From NCBI GenBank assembly GCA_038502395.1, contig JARJIL010000001.1, forward strand, positions 16,903,494 through 16,967,493: a DNA stretch of 64,000 nt. The letters are read 5' to 3'. Shown in pieces: positions 24,357-39,077 of the stretch. The notes under the pieces are model-generated. The model was not told the origin of the DNA and made no database searches. It worked only from the letters and a program-made list of their open reading frames with translations. This stretch comes from Dittrichia graveolens. Taxonomy: Eukaryota; Streptophyta; Magnoliopsida; Asterales; Asteraceae. The first letter of the stretch is position 1; the number at the start of each line of letters is the position of its first letter. A program made the translations under genes and the position numbers.

Positions 24357-27240
24357 AAGATCTTACGGCCTAGGTTCAATCTTATGATCTAAATTTTCAA
24401 AAACAAAAACGATCATACGTAAGATTTCAATCTTAACAACATTATTGTGTATTATAGAGCCGCTAGGTTTCAAACCCGTGTAAACATGCGCTAGCATTCA
24501 AGATCTTCAATATATGATTTTATATTTTATGCGTTATGAGTAGGATAATGTTTGTTAGTCAAAAAGTGTATTGTAAGAAGGTGACATTTCTTCCTAAGGT
24601 GTGTAGTTTTCCATGAGTAATTTGTTGGAAAATATTGATAGGACTTGCAGTCCGTTGTATATCATCATATGTGGTTGTTATGTATGTGAAATTGTAAATA
24701 GTAGAATTGTTACATTTATAACTTATGTTTTTTTTATGGAAACATGCTATTGGTTCATCGGTGCATATGACAAGTTTTTTGACTCATAGTTGTTTTGTTT
24801 TCCGCTATAACTGGTTACATTAAATGTGATCATATAGGTAAACAAAATTGTTAGTTTTATGTACATGAATGTTAAGTTTAATTGGTTAACTAACATAGGT
24901 TGGTTAGTTTAAGGTTTCCATAATAACTAAAGATATTTTGATGCACAATGAAAATCTATTAAAATGTTGCAAAAAGTACATGACATTTTTTTTGTTTTTC
25001 ATAGTTGTGATATTGAGTGATATGTGAATTATAAAAATTTCGGTTTCTATGTAGTTATCAAAAGCATAATTTTCTTTAATAATTGTTTAGGTATTGGCTA
25101 GAAGTTTTAATTAGATTAAATTTGATCTTCTTCTAGTCGGCAACAATAGTCTACAAAATAGTTAGAATATTCACTTGTTACTTCAGCGAGTGAACATTCA
25201 AATGCATGTACATGGGCTTACATTGTTAGGCTTGAATTAGATATAGTATGTTTGACATGTATTATGCAGCATGTTCTTTGTCTTTCTTTATAATTTCTTT
25301 TTTATCATGGGAAAAAGTGATTTTGTTGAGAACTTGTTTTTATATCATGCAAAATATGTTTAATGTATATGATAAATTTATGTTTCACATTGTTGGTAAT
25401 ATATAATAGTATCTAGTGAGGGGTAAAATTGATTTTAGGTTCACAAGCCTAAAAATGTAGTACGAAAACAGGGGTTTAAACCAAGTGATTTTCTCTTTTA
25501 GATTGTAATCTGCTTTAAAAGTCATTCGGTAAAGAAGTAGGATCTTATTTGAATGATGATAATGTTTTATTTAATAATTTAACGAAGAGAAGTTCAAATT
25601 GTTTCTCTATTTTGTGCATTCAACAATTTTTCTCTTACAAGGAAGTATGAGTTGTAGAAGAAATGCAATTGCTTAATCTATTGAACATGAACATATTTGT
25701 ATGTGTAGTTTGTTTACTGTTCTAGGTTTGTTTGTTGCGACTATTTTAAACTGTTCAAGTGATTTTGTTTTATCTTTTCTAAATGTTAGTGTTGGAAAAT
25801 GTAATTATCTTGGTTTGTTTTTAAACCATCTTATTTTATAAATTGATGCTTAATACGAGTTTTTTTTAAGATTGTAATATATTAATACGATATGATTGTG
25901 CTTTGTATCCAGTATTTAATTTATGTTTTTGGGATGCTTGGGTGAGAGTTTTTAAATGGTTTTTTTGTATGTATATTGGTAAATATTTCTTTTTATCAAA
26001 TTGTGATATATTTACGGGCCATTAATTTAAGCGAATTCTAATGTAAAATATTAGTCATCAAGTAGATATTATTTTAATAAAGTTTCATACGAATTTGAAA
26101 TGTCTGCGCATGATGCGAAACCTAATTAAGGAATTCCATTAGTAATTTCCTTCATGTGTAAAGTGAATATAGAAATAAATATAAGTATACAATTAGATAG
26201 ACGCATATACAAGTAGGGAAGATGTACTAAGCAGAGAAGTACACATGCAATAATTAAGCATTACTTAACTCCGATCTTAGTAGTCAAATACATTTTTAGT
26301 AAACATCGAACTCAATCGGATAGTAGGCTAATGTCTCTGGAAAGAGGTTGAAGGCCATCTTTGAGCCCAATCATAAATTCATGACGAACTTGAAATACTT
26401 CCGATTACACTCGACAACGTATAGTTGGTTCCCTGTTGTTTTAGTAGCAATGTAGGTCCACAATAGCGATTGAAGACTCTAATAAAGCAAAGCCTAATGA
26501 TCCAAACCCTTTCTTGTGGCATCTGGAGAAGAAGCTTTCGCGGAATAAAATTCAGTCTTAACACAGAAGGCAGTGGCCATTTTTCATAAAAAAGATTCCC
26601 CTAGCTTATTAATGAGACGACTTCAATATTCCATACTCACTCTTACCTTCATTTTCTAGTATTTCTATAGGTAATTGTTTTACTTTATCCCAAAAATACT
26701 TCATTTTTTAGTATTTTTTTTATGTACATCAAAACACACGTCAAACTGTGGGTACACGTTCCATTTCGGTTCACTTCAGTTTGTGTACCCGCCAGGCACG
26801 GTTTGATTTCGAGTAGTTAAACTAGATACCGGTCTCGTATATACAGTCCTCAAACTTTTTCACTACCAGTCCTGTGAACACCTTAGGTAAATACCCGAGT
26901 TCAGTGTAATACGAAACCTATTAAGCTACGATTTTTTAATATTCTAAAATAAAAACATATAAAAAAATAATAATTACAATTATTAAGGCTATAAATAAAA
27001 ATAAAAAATATTATATTTATTTTTAAAATAACAATTATAACTTATATCTTATAGTAAACTTTCTATGCTTACAAAAAATTCTCCTTTTAAGTATTTTTAC
27101 TTAAATTTCAATTTAATACATAAGATATTAAGATACGACTACTAGTTCTAAAAATTAAAATAATATTTTTTTTACTCTTGTTATAAAGTCTTCAGTTAAC
27201 ATTTTCCATTATTTATTGATAGAAAAACTGACGGTGTATT
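24357..27240. other. Long AT-rich intergenic region upstream of the copine gene
   Basis: Most of it shows no coding, repeat or structural signal. A segment at about 26320-26580 is less AT-rich. On the minus strand it reads as short open stretches (e.g. KTEFYSAKASSPDATRKG) broken by stops, possibly a decayed gene fragment, but no family was recognised. Confidence 0.35.
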
Positions 27241-27385
27241 GGTGTTATCACTTTATACAAGTGGGGCCATCTGCCATTCATTTGATCACCTGTAATTTTC
27301 TCTCTCTGTCTCTCTCTCCTCTCCGAAATTTCAATTCAATTCCAGCTTAGTCAACTACAATCACCCTCCCCACTCTCCGGCGTCC
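27240..27385 (+). promoter_or_regulatory. Core promoter and leader of the copine gene
   Basis: 'tttatacaag' at about 27252 could serve as a weak TATA-like element. A pyrimidine patch, iterated tctctc at 27298-27322, precedes the start codon by about 65 bases; such Y-patches are frequent in plant core promoters. No other regulatory site was identified. Confidence 0.3.
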
Positions 27386-30300
27386 ATGGGCAATTGCTTC
27401 TCCGGCAGCGGCCATGGCCAATTCGCCGTTGGCGGCACTTCTTCTGCTCTCGACGGTGGTGGTTCTAACGATGCCGTTGATAATTTTTTCAAATCTCGCG
27501 GCTACCATGGCCTCTCCTATCAGATCGAGGTACTGTCTCTCATATTCAATTCTCTCGCCTCAACATTCGTCTATTCTACTAACAATAATACTTTGTTCTC
27601 ACTGCTTCCAGCGGATTTGTTTATAATTGCTATTCAGATTAAGATTTCGGATGCACTTTGACATTATTATCTAGTAATGAAAACTTTGTTTTGTTGCTAT
27701 ATTACGCTTTATCCATAGTGTGGAATAAATACTTTGTTACTGTGATTCGATTTTTTTTGATTCATTACTTAGCTGAGTAAGTCTGTAATTTATACATCAA
27801 ATGAAAGAAAAGATGAGACAAATTTAATCTGATTCACATTGATGTAGAAAGAGTTTTGCACTAAGCCAAGTATCAGGTTTATCTATGTTATGGTTTTAAT
27901 GGTAGCGGCATTTGGAGTTGTATGCTTCCTCTAATCAAAAGGCAGATGATTTTTCTTAATTACATTTATAATTGGTTGGTATTTAGTTAAACTTTGATGT
28001 GGACTATAAAGAGCTTCTCGCTAAATTTAAATTGATTACAATGTTAAAAACCTACAGCAAATATCAAAGAATAATAATTTGTTTTGTGCTGTTAAATTAT
28101 GCTCTGCATCTGAAAAGTATCTCATGTGTATGCTTAATATGCAACTCCTTTCTCTCTTCGAAATGGAGAGAGAATAAAATTATAAATTACCTGAGGCTGG
28201 TGTAATAAGGAGACATGACTTTACTGGCGAGTTAATCAAACATACTCTTTATTTCTTTCCCATAAATTACATGCTTTCTTGTGAGATATCCGTAGTGATT
28301 TGTCATTTGGTCATCCTTTATATTAATTGTCTACCTGAATAGTGTTTCGTTGTCCATCCAAATCTACTTAGAAAGTTAAATATGTAATTATGGCATCTCA
28401 GTTTGTGACTCTTATCTCCATGTTCAACTTTCGTAGCTTACATTTTTAGACAGTGATTGCTAGCTTTGGATTCACGGTAAGTCTGTAATCAAATTTTACT
28501 TGACAGCTAAGCATTAATAGTACTGATGTTATTAATAAATTATTTTCAGTTATCTTTATCTGCTTCGAATTTGCGTGACAGAGATGTGCTTTCTAAGGTA
28601 AGTTTATCACTTTCTTACGTGGACTTGGGGCTAAAATATCATGTCAGTTTACTGGGCCTACTGGCCTTTGTCATTGTTAATTACAATCTTTTTACTTAGT
28701 ATACATGTCAGACACAAAAAGAAGAGTGAGGGGAAGTACGCCTTGGCAGTGGTAGAGAAAATTTTCACAATGAACTTCGATGAAATGAACTATAGAACTA
28801 TTTTGTTATTACAAGACGATAAAATTCCAGGCATTTCCTGACCAACCATGTTAAAAAAATGGTTTCACAGAAAAAGATATAATGGGTCCATAACATGTGG
28901 TTTTTTGGCGAGGTTCCTTGTGGATCTACCTAAATTCAAGTTACATGTTAACAAAATTTTCTCCTGCCTTACCATCTGCAAAAATATTTCCACTCTGTCA
29001 ACCACCACCTTGGTCATCGTCTTAGTGGATTATTGTGTGTTGACATTTTCTTTAGCTAAAGGCCTCACCGGTAACTATTGTATAACTTCCTAAAGGTCTG
29101 CTGGGCTGAATCATGAATATGTCAAATCATTTTTTATGCCGCTGTAGACTTCTTTCTTGAGAAAGACCTGGAGTGATAGTACCATGGAGCCTGAACACTT
29201 TTAAAAAATCCCACTTTGTGATTGGAGCCTGCACCATTCATCATCATCATTCCAAATCGAGTGAGAATCAGGTTCCTCTTCATCTAACTAAAGGAACATA
29301 CCAACATCCTTGGACAGGAGCAGACTGTTTATTCTCTTTCAAACTGTAAAAAAGATCCCAAAACTACACCCCCTTAACAATTCGCGAACAAACCACGTCA
29401 GAACCAGCCTCACAGAATGTACAAATATATATAACGGTTCCATACTGTGTACTTTTCGGGTTGCAATCAGATCCACTATACTTAATGCTATTAAAGATAT
29501 AACTGAAATCCCTACACACTATCTTTTGGATTATTTGTAAAAATAAAAAGAGAAAAGAGGGACATAAGAAAAGGATTGAATTTCGTTACGCTGGTTGATA
29601 TCTCACTTGTGTGTTCTGTTTATAGAGTGATCCTATGGCTGTTGTATATACCAAAGGAAAGGATGGCTCGTTGCAAGAGCTTGGCCGTACAGAAGTTGTT
29701 CTAAATTCGTTAAATCCCCAGTGGATCACAAAAGTAAAAGTTACTTATTGTTTTGAGACAGTTCAAACACTCTTGTAAGAGCTAGTAGGTCATATTTTTA
29801 TGTAAGTTCAAATACACATCTTCATATGAATATCATTTACACAAGTAATTATCTTACATAACAGGTTCCGCGTGTATGATGTGGATATTCATGGCCCAGA
29901 AGTAAAGGTATATCTCATAATTTTCTCTTCAATAGCTTTATTAAGAGTTTTAAAACTTTAACGGCCTGTTCTCGAGTTTTTAAACGAAGGAAAGGGAAGA
30001 AAAGGGAAGGGGAGGAAAGGGAAGGGAAGGAATGAAAAACTCCCCCTCCCAATCATCCCAAAAGTGGGAGGGTTGTTTTAAACCATAAAAATGGTAAAAT
30101 TGCCCCTCCTTCCCCCTCCCTTCCCCTTCCTTTCCCTCCTTAAAAAAACTTGAGAACACCCACCACTAATTGTTTCCTTCCCTTCCCCTCTCTTTCCTTC
30201 CAAAAAATAACTCGAGAACAGGCCGTAAAGCCCATTAATTGTCAGACAGTGATGCCTCAAATAGATTAGTGTTGTCAACTGAAATTCGCAACTTAATCAA

Positions 30301-33300
30301 TAAGCCATAATTATTAAGCTATTTCAGGTACGAATTTGAGAGTTAAATTAGAAAAAAAATTCAGTTGCCAGGTTACTTGCACCATATTTGAAAGAGATAA
30401 TTGTTGAAGTAATTGTACACAAATACACAGAATCTTTATATATTATATTTGAAACTGACCAACAGTATATACAAACGATTATTACACATATATATAGTAA
30501 TTAAAAAGGTGCAATGTTTCATATAACCATTGCAACCCTTCGGATAGTAACTGACTATAACTTACATCTAGAAACCGACCAGTCAACTAATTTTACTTTT
30601 GTTACACAGATACTTCAGTCTAGCTTATAGTTTAACAATAAGTTAGCTTTTGAGCCAAGTTATGTTAGAACATTTTTATAGCTCAAAAGAAGGGGGGTAC
30701 CCATAGATATGTGAAAATAGTAAGTGCTTGTTGCTTGCCTGGCATAGTCAATCAAAAACGCAGATGCTTTCTTAGATGCGCACGGTATAACTAGAAATGT
30801 GTATGCTTGTGTAAAACGTATGAAGATGGTAAAACTAGAGAGTAGAGATGGTTGTTTTTTTAGCAAAAAAAAGTAATTATTTAGTTTCAGGTAAGGTTCA
30901 ATTTGCACTATACGTCTGTAGTTAAAAAAAATTCTCCTTGTTTCATTTTCTATATGTTTTTAGCTCAATAAACTGCTTAAGTTGTCGAGAACGACATGAT
31001 CCATTGTTGAATCGGTACTTTTGCTCGGATCCAATATGGTTCTGTTTCACATGATCTGAAAAATTGTTTGTTGCCCTTTAAGAATTAAAGTATAACACCA
31101 TTCTAAAAAAACACCGTTCTGACAGTTGGAAGTTCAGATTGTCATTCACAACCTGACGTGCAACATTTAAAATGGCATTTATTCTAGCTGTAAGCCTGTA
31201 ATATCAATAGATGTACTAAGTAATGTATGTGATCAAGATTACCATAATGGGATATTTATGTTTGTCCTCAGACACTTAAGCTGGATGATCAGCAATATTT
31301 GGGTGAGGCTACTTGTGCGTTGTCTCAGGTATTCTGTTTGCCTTGTCACTTTCATCGTAACTTCTATGTAATGGCAGCCTAAGGACAATATGCCAGTTCT
31401 AAGAAGAAAAATTATTAATTAGTAGGGGATGACAATTTCCAACTCATTTACTGAATGACTTGGTTTAATTTGTTTTCTTTAATTTTATTTATTTTTTGGG
31501 GTCTCTCTAATAGGTCTAATGGGTTTAAAGCATTTAACTAAAATTGCAACGATCAAGCACTTTGAAAGTCATCCGAAAGTGCACTCAAATGCAGAGAACC
31601 TCATGTCATGTCTCTCTTTACTAAAAAAGTTCAGATTATTTTTGTAATAATATAGCTTTGGTAGTCATATTACGACATTCTTTATTTATCAAAATACGCA
31701 GAAATGGGTAAAAAAGTATGCGTTTTGGGGGGTGGCCCAATCCACACTAAAACTGACCAGCTTTGATTCCAACAAGTTTCACCCATTACTCAACCCTCCT
31801 TGCCTGCCCATTTTCCACCTCTAGTATTTAGTGTCGGGTGCTAAAGAATTTTTTGCAACTCAATGATGAGTACAAACATTTTGGTTCAAATAATCGGCTT
31901 CTCTACTTGACCCAGCCAACTAATGACTTTGTAGCTCTGTCCCATTTCTTGGATAAATATTCAATCAGTATAGAGGACAGAATAGTCTCTCTTATGTAAG
32001 AATGAGACATTCTGTCATCTTAGTATAATAAATTTCTTTTGTTATTTAATAAATTTCTCTTCTATGGGTGGTAGCCCTTGATTTATTGTATTTAAGGTTT
32101 CATATCTTGAGTTTATTAAGGATCAAATTCTAGAAATAATTAGCTTTGACCACCTATCATATATACCAATAACTGGAGTAAAATTTATGTATGATTTTAT
32201 TTCTATGTAGATAGTCACTGATCCAAAGCGTTCATGGACCACAAATCTTGTGGGCATTGCAGAATCTACAGAGGTGACTCGTCCAAAAAAACTTGGACAG
32301 CTCACAGTTCATGCAGAAATAGAACTTGGCTCCAAGACTACAGCAGAGTTGACATTTAGGTGCTCAGATTTAGAAAATAAAGATTTTTTCTCCAAAAGTG
32401 TAAGGACCCTCTGGTCAATTATTCTGTTCTGCAATCGTGATAAATACATCGACTAATTTATATTGTTTCTTGCAGGACCCTTTTATAGTAATTTCGAAAT
32501 ATGTAGAGAGTGGGACTACTGTTCCAATCTGCAGAACAGAGGTTCTGAAAAACAATCTAAAACCCGAGTGGAAACCGATCTTTCTAAACATATCACAAGT
32601 TGGCAGCAAGGTATAAACAGTATGTATATCATCTATACTATATCATAAATCATCGTTCAATGTCGTAAACTCTTAACATTATGAAATTTAAAGTTACAAT
32701 TCTACCCCTCTTATTAAACTAAACGGAAACCATTGACCACATTAAATGGAATCAGTTAGATAATTATATACCATTTTAATAACCAAACCTTCCATAATAA
32801 ATATATTAAAGAAATCAACTCAATGCATATAAATTCCATTGACCAAATTAATATTTAAGAACACACACAAACACACATAACTCTCAACTTCAAAATCTGA
32901 TTTTGAGTAGGGGAGTCTCTTGGATTTTTTAGGCCCTGTGCAAAGAGAAAAAATGGACTCCTTTTACATATACACACATATATAAGCAAAATTTACTGAT
33001 CTTACGATATTTGTTATATCAAGAAAAATGGTAGTAAAATAGTGTTTCTTACATAGTTACATGAATCGTGAAGTTTTCCTATCGTTATTGGAAGCAAAGT
33101 TATGAATCAACTCTTCGTAAGCAATACTCTCCAAGATATCGTTCTCAATAGCTATCATTGTCAATCCATTAAGTCTTTCTTGTGACATTCTGGATCCTAA
33201 GTAAGACTTCGATAACTTAAGTTTTGAGAAACTTGTTATGCAGATGTCAACTTTAATAGAATAGTCAACAAGACTTTACATGTATAATTGCATTAGGCAA

Positions 33301-36300
33301 ACAATCGACTTGTGATAGATATTTAACACATTGTTAGGTTTGATAGTTTCACCGTGTAAAAATATGTCAAGCAATTTCAATTCCATATAAAGTTCATTTG
33401 CAACAAGTTCTGATCCATTATACTTAAGTCCAACACAACTACTCTATGACATATGATCTTTGTCATCAAATTCAAAGGCTTGATATGTATTTTTTGAGCT
33501 TATAGAATAATTATTTTAAATAGAGGATTCCTAATATTTCTATAATAAGTGAACTTTGAAAAATTATAACATTATATCTATATATAATATATGTATATAA
33601 AAATTTAGGCCCGCTATGAAACATGGGCTCTGTGCGGTCGCCCCTCCTGCATTCCCTTTAAGTCACACCTGATTTTGAGGAGAAGAAGCTCTAAGTTGCT
33701 AGTCGTTGGGTTTAAAAAAAAAAGTCACCGGTAGTAGGTAGTATTGAGCGAGGAGGGAGAAATCAAGGATGGTTAGCGACAATAGTGGTAGTTGGCGTCA
33801 GCGGTGGCTAGATTGAGACTAGAGAGATATGAGTGGGGTAGGACGATGGCGATGGAATTATAAGAGAGATAAGGATTAAATATAAAATCCACAATAAAAT
33901 CGGGTTTGGAGGGACTAAACCCGTAAAAAATAAACCATAGGGACCAAAAATGTTATGTACTCAAATACTAAATACAAATTCAAGATCAAATGAAAAACTA
34001 TTTGTATTAAAAAAACATCTGTAAACATTCAAAGGCTCATATGATCACAATAAAATAGAATCATTATCCGCTGCTTTATGCAGGTATCTACTAGTATGGG
34101 TTAAAAGCATTAAGACCTTTTTTATTGATATTATCATTTGCATGTGAAAGCAAGTTCAACTTATGTCATGCTTTTCCTCATTTTGCTAGTTGTAGATTCT
34201 CTTTCATTGTATCAGTTGAACTTATGCAGGATAGCCCACTGATTATTGAGTGCTTCAACTTTAATGGTAATGGAAAGCATGATTTGCTTGGGTAAGAAAA
34301 TACCAATCTACACGATTATCTTTGATATCCCCTATACTTTATATTAATTGCTCATTTTGGTTATTATTTTTAATCTGTTTCTTTTCTTTTTTTGTCCTTC
34401 CTTTTTTCAAAAATTCTTCTGGGTTGTTCAGCAAAGCTGAAAAGTCACTTGCTGAGTTAGAAAAGTTATCATCTAGTAAGCAGGGAGAGAACTTATTTTT
34501 ACCCGTTACTATTGGGAAAGATCATCAGACAAAGGTCCTTCCGACACTCTATACACGTACTTGTATATTTACAGGTGGCAATTTAAACTCATATACTTAT
34601 TGATAGCTCGATTGGGTTGCGATTTATCTCAAAACGGTCAAATAAAAAGTTATGTTTAGCTAAAAGAGGAAAGTTTCAGATTGGTCAAACTGGATGATAG
34701 TCACCCTAAGTCTATTTTTAAAGCATACAACCTCCTAAATTGTTTTATTCAAATCTTGGAATTATTATTGTGTTCAACACAACAGTTATTCATATACATT
34801 TTTTAAAAATGGGGTCAAAACAATGCAGGTCAATCCAACCTGACCTGTACCGTCTTAACCCATACTAGAAAATGACCTGTTTTAACATGTTACCCAACCT
34901 GCCCAACTCGAAAATCTTGCCACCTCAAGTATGTATTCAAAGATAATATTGTTGTGGTTTTGTCTTACCCTTTACTGTAAATTTCACACAGGTATTGAAA
35001 AGTCAGCTTTTTGTGGAAAAGTATTCTGAAAGTGTTCATCATACCTTCCTGGATTACTTCTTTGGTGGATGTGAATTGAACTTCATGGTGGCCATAGATT
35101 TCACAGGTATCTGGATTCTTCTTTGTTGCTATAGGCATATCCGCATATACTATTGTCTAATTATATATTGTTATTATGCTGTTTAACTTTTAAATTCCAT
35201 TCCAGCTTCAAACGGAAATCCTCGCCTGCCAGATTCTTTGCATTATGTCGACTATTCTGGACGTCTGAATGCATATCAGAAAGTGAGTTGCAAGTTTGTT
35301 TATTTTTTATTTACAATTTTAAAATGCATGCTAATGTTGTTCCACCTTTAGGCAATACAAGAGGTTGGAGATGTATTGCAGTTTTATGATCATGATAAGC
35401 AGTTCCCCGCATGGGGATTTGGAGCACGACCAATTGATGGTCCTGTCAGTCATTGTTTTAATCTAAATGGAAGCAGTGGCAGCAACGCAACGGTCAGTTT
35501 TAATATGCAAATATATACTTTTTTGAAGCGTTTAGCTTTCCTTTTAAATTTCATTACAACATAAAGTTCCCTTAACTAGAAATTTTAAAAAAGAAGCGAA
35601 ATAATGTTTACTTTTTGGCAGTCAAAACTAGAGGTGTTAAAGTGAGTGGCTTGTGTAATGGGTTGGGGATAGCTCTTTTAAGTATAGGTCAAAATGGGTT
35701 GGCTCAGGTCAGGGAACCTACAAACATTTTGTAACTTCTTTTCTTGGGTTTTATATAAAATTAACATGTTAAATATAATTAGAAACACTAATTGATTACA
35801 ACTTTACAATGACAATCTAATTTCTGAAATAAAGTGATTTAAGAGGATTTATGCATTTTCAATACATTTTAGGTGACCTTCAACCCGTTTGAGGCAAAAT
35901 ATGACCTGGACCAATCCGTTAACCATAAACGAGTGAATATTGCCACCTCTGTCTAAGACATGTATGCTTCCTGGCCAATTTTCTGTCATTAAAGAGAATC
36001 AATACGAATATAACTAGTACAACCATATTCATACCTTACTATGAAATCAGTAGATATAAAACGCTAAACATCTGAAAGACCAATACTAAGGCCAAAAATG
36101 ACATGTATCCTGACTAATTCTCTCCCCGATGAAATCAACCAAATCATGATTAATTTTAATTGTTAATCTTTAAATTACGAACACATGCTTACAAAAAGGA
36201 AAAAATACCAAAGATTGAGGCATTGAGCAAATCCTAGATAAAGATTAAAGAACATAAAACCTCAGATTTTTTCGGATCAAAGATAGATAAAACAAAATTA

Positions 36301-38027
36301 TAAGAATAAAATAATCCAATATATATTTAATAAAAAGTATAAGAAAGCCAAACCTCTCCTAGATAAAAATTGATGAAGAGAGAACCGCTGAAATTTCGGA
36401 GTTGAAGGTAGATAAAACAAAAAGAAAAAAAATTCCAACTATAATATCTTTTTGGATGCTTTTTCTTTCTTTGGACTGGTATGGGGTTTCCCTTATAAGT
36501 ACTTATATTCAATTGTGTAACTCTTCTAGAGCAGGTTGCTGGGATCCAAGGAATTATGACTGCATATGAAAGTGCCCTTTCTAATGTTTCCCTTGCTGGG
36601 CCAACCCTATTTGGACCTGTTATTACCGCTGCAGCCAAGACAGCCAGCCAATCAATGGCAGTTGATGAACACAAGTATTTTGTTTTACTAATCATCACGG
36701 TACGCGTCATTTTTTTATCTGGTTTCCGAAAAAAATGTAATTTTTTCTAGAAAATATGATCGATAGAGGCGATCATTTTAAACCAATTACTTAAGAATGA
36801 TTTGATTTAGGATACAGTTTATCTCAAATTTTTGACAAAATAAAAAAATAATTAGCTAGGAAACAAGTCAAATGGGTCAAAACTTGTCCAGAGTGTACTT
36901 AGTATGAATAAAACCTCCTAACTTATGTTATTAAAGAAATCAAATTGTAATAGAAGGCGGGAACTGCTAAAATATTTATTACCTTAATTAGTAAAACTTT
37001 AATTTCTTTCAAGGTACTATTTTTATTTAATTCTATTTATAATAAACTACCAATATATAATTACATCGAGTATTAAAACTTAACTTGCTTTCAAGATATT
37101 ATAATTTAATCGACTTATGTTGTGTTAATTATTATATTAGATTAGTTAAATGCACTGCCTAACAGACTAACACACAACCATCCTATGACTATAACCCTCC
37201 TAACATCCTACCCTCTACCTTAATTCTAGTTTTCCATGCATTCCTTCAAGAGGTCGTGTCCTTGTAAAGTAGTAGCTCCTCTATGTCGTGTCTTATCCAT
37301 CCACCTTAGTCTTGGGCGTCTTCGCCTCCTCACTTACCACTCTCCTAACTAGGGCCGTCTATTGTGTCCCCTTAATGTACTTAAACCATAACAATCTTCC
37401 CTCTCTCAACTTATCGGTGATAGGCGCAACTCCCAACTTAGTCCTAAATGCTTCATTCGGTACTTTGTCTGGCATGGTTTTGCCACAGGTCCACTTTAGC
37501 ATCCTCATTTCCGCCGCCCTCCATCTTTATTGCTTATGTCTTCAGCCTTCTTCCTCGGCCAACACTCTGCTCTGTGTAATGTATATGGTCTAACCGCCAC
37601 ATTGTAGAATTTCCCCTTCAACTTCAACAATACTTTCATGGCATACAAAACTTTTGTTGACGCTCTTCACTTTGAAAATCCTACCTTTATATGGTAGGTC
37701 ACATCCTGGTCTATTCTCCTTTTCCAGTGCAACATGGAGTCCAAATGCTTAAAAGGCTCCTAGGGTACAGAGCCTAGTCCTTGATGCATATTCTCTCTCG
37801 TCACTTCTATTCTTGTTAAATTCACACCCAAGTACTCTATCTTGTCTCAACAATTTCGAAAACCTTCAACTACTAAAGCTACCCTCTATTGTTCTAGCTT
37901 GCTATTTACTTTTGTAAGATCCTAGAATTGTGTTCAATCCATTATAGATAAGTTTGTTATTACATATGACATTAGTCATAGTGTAGGGTATTTTGTGTAA
38001 ATACCCAATAGTATATATGTGTGTGTG

Positions 38028-38059
<32 letters not shown>

Positions 38060-38280
38060 TAGTGAAAAGTTCATTTAAGAACCGTTTTTATTGCGAGAAC
38101 TGCGAGAACCAATCTTAGCCGTCCAATTTCCCCTCCTTCAATTGGATTGCCCACCCATGAATTCCTTACATGCACCTTGCCACACCCAATCCCCCCACGC
38201 TCTTCATCATGAATTCCATTATCCAAAATGAACGGCTAAGATTGGTTCTCGCAATAAAAACGGTTCTTAAATGAACCTTC

Positions 38281-38330
<50 letters not shown>

Positions 38331-39045
38331 TACTCCTATATAATGCATTTACCACCTAAAAAACTCTTAATTTTAAGAAGAGTAAATTTACTAAAATACC
38401 CCTCCTTTATACCTCTCCTTTACCCCTCCTTTAAGTCCACAATTAATGAATTTAAACAAATAAATATTGAAAACATAACCGACAATTAATGAATTTAAAC
38501 CAATACTTATAACTGAATTATTTCTAACCATATATTTTTAATATTAACTTTTGATTCATGAGATCACCATACTTATAATTGAATTAAGTCTAATCATATA
38601 TTTTTAATATTAACTTTTGATTCATGAGATCACCTAAATTCCTGTTTTCAATAAATCAAGTTCAAGAGATTTCACAAACACCAAACAAACGAAAGAGTCA
38701 AAGAGTTGAAATTTATAAACATTGCATTCTAACCCAATTACATAATAATTGGAACTATGAAACATTACACACACACACACACATATATATAATCAGCAAC
38801 TTCATGATTCAGCCATGCGACAAAACTCTTCCAACAAACTGAAAGACAAATAACTTAGAGTTAGCAATTTAATTCTTAATTTCAAAGTGGCTCTCGCAAA
38901 GAATCTTCACAAACTCATATTATCTTCATCTTGCAAAGAATCTTCACAAACTCATATTAGCTCTTTGTGATTATTCTGCACAAAACTCATCACAACCTCC
39001 TTTTTATTCGCCACCGTCGCATTGCGCGGATACCCCACTAGTATC

Positions 39046-39077
<32 letters not shown>

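Noticed and set aside
26095..26125. 'tgcgcatgatgcg' hairpin as a possible Helitron end
   Set aside because: No CTAG follows and the flanks do not fit.
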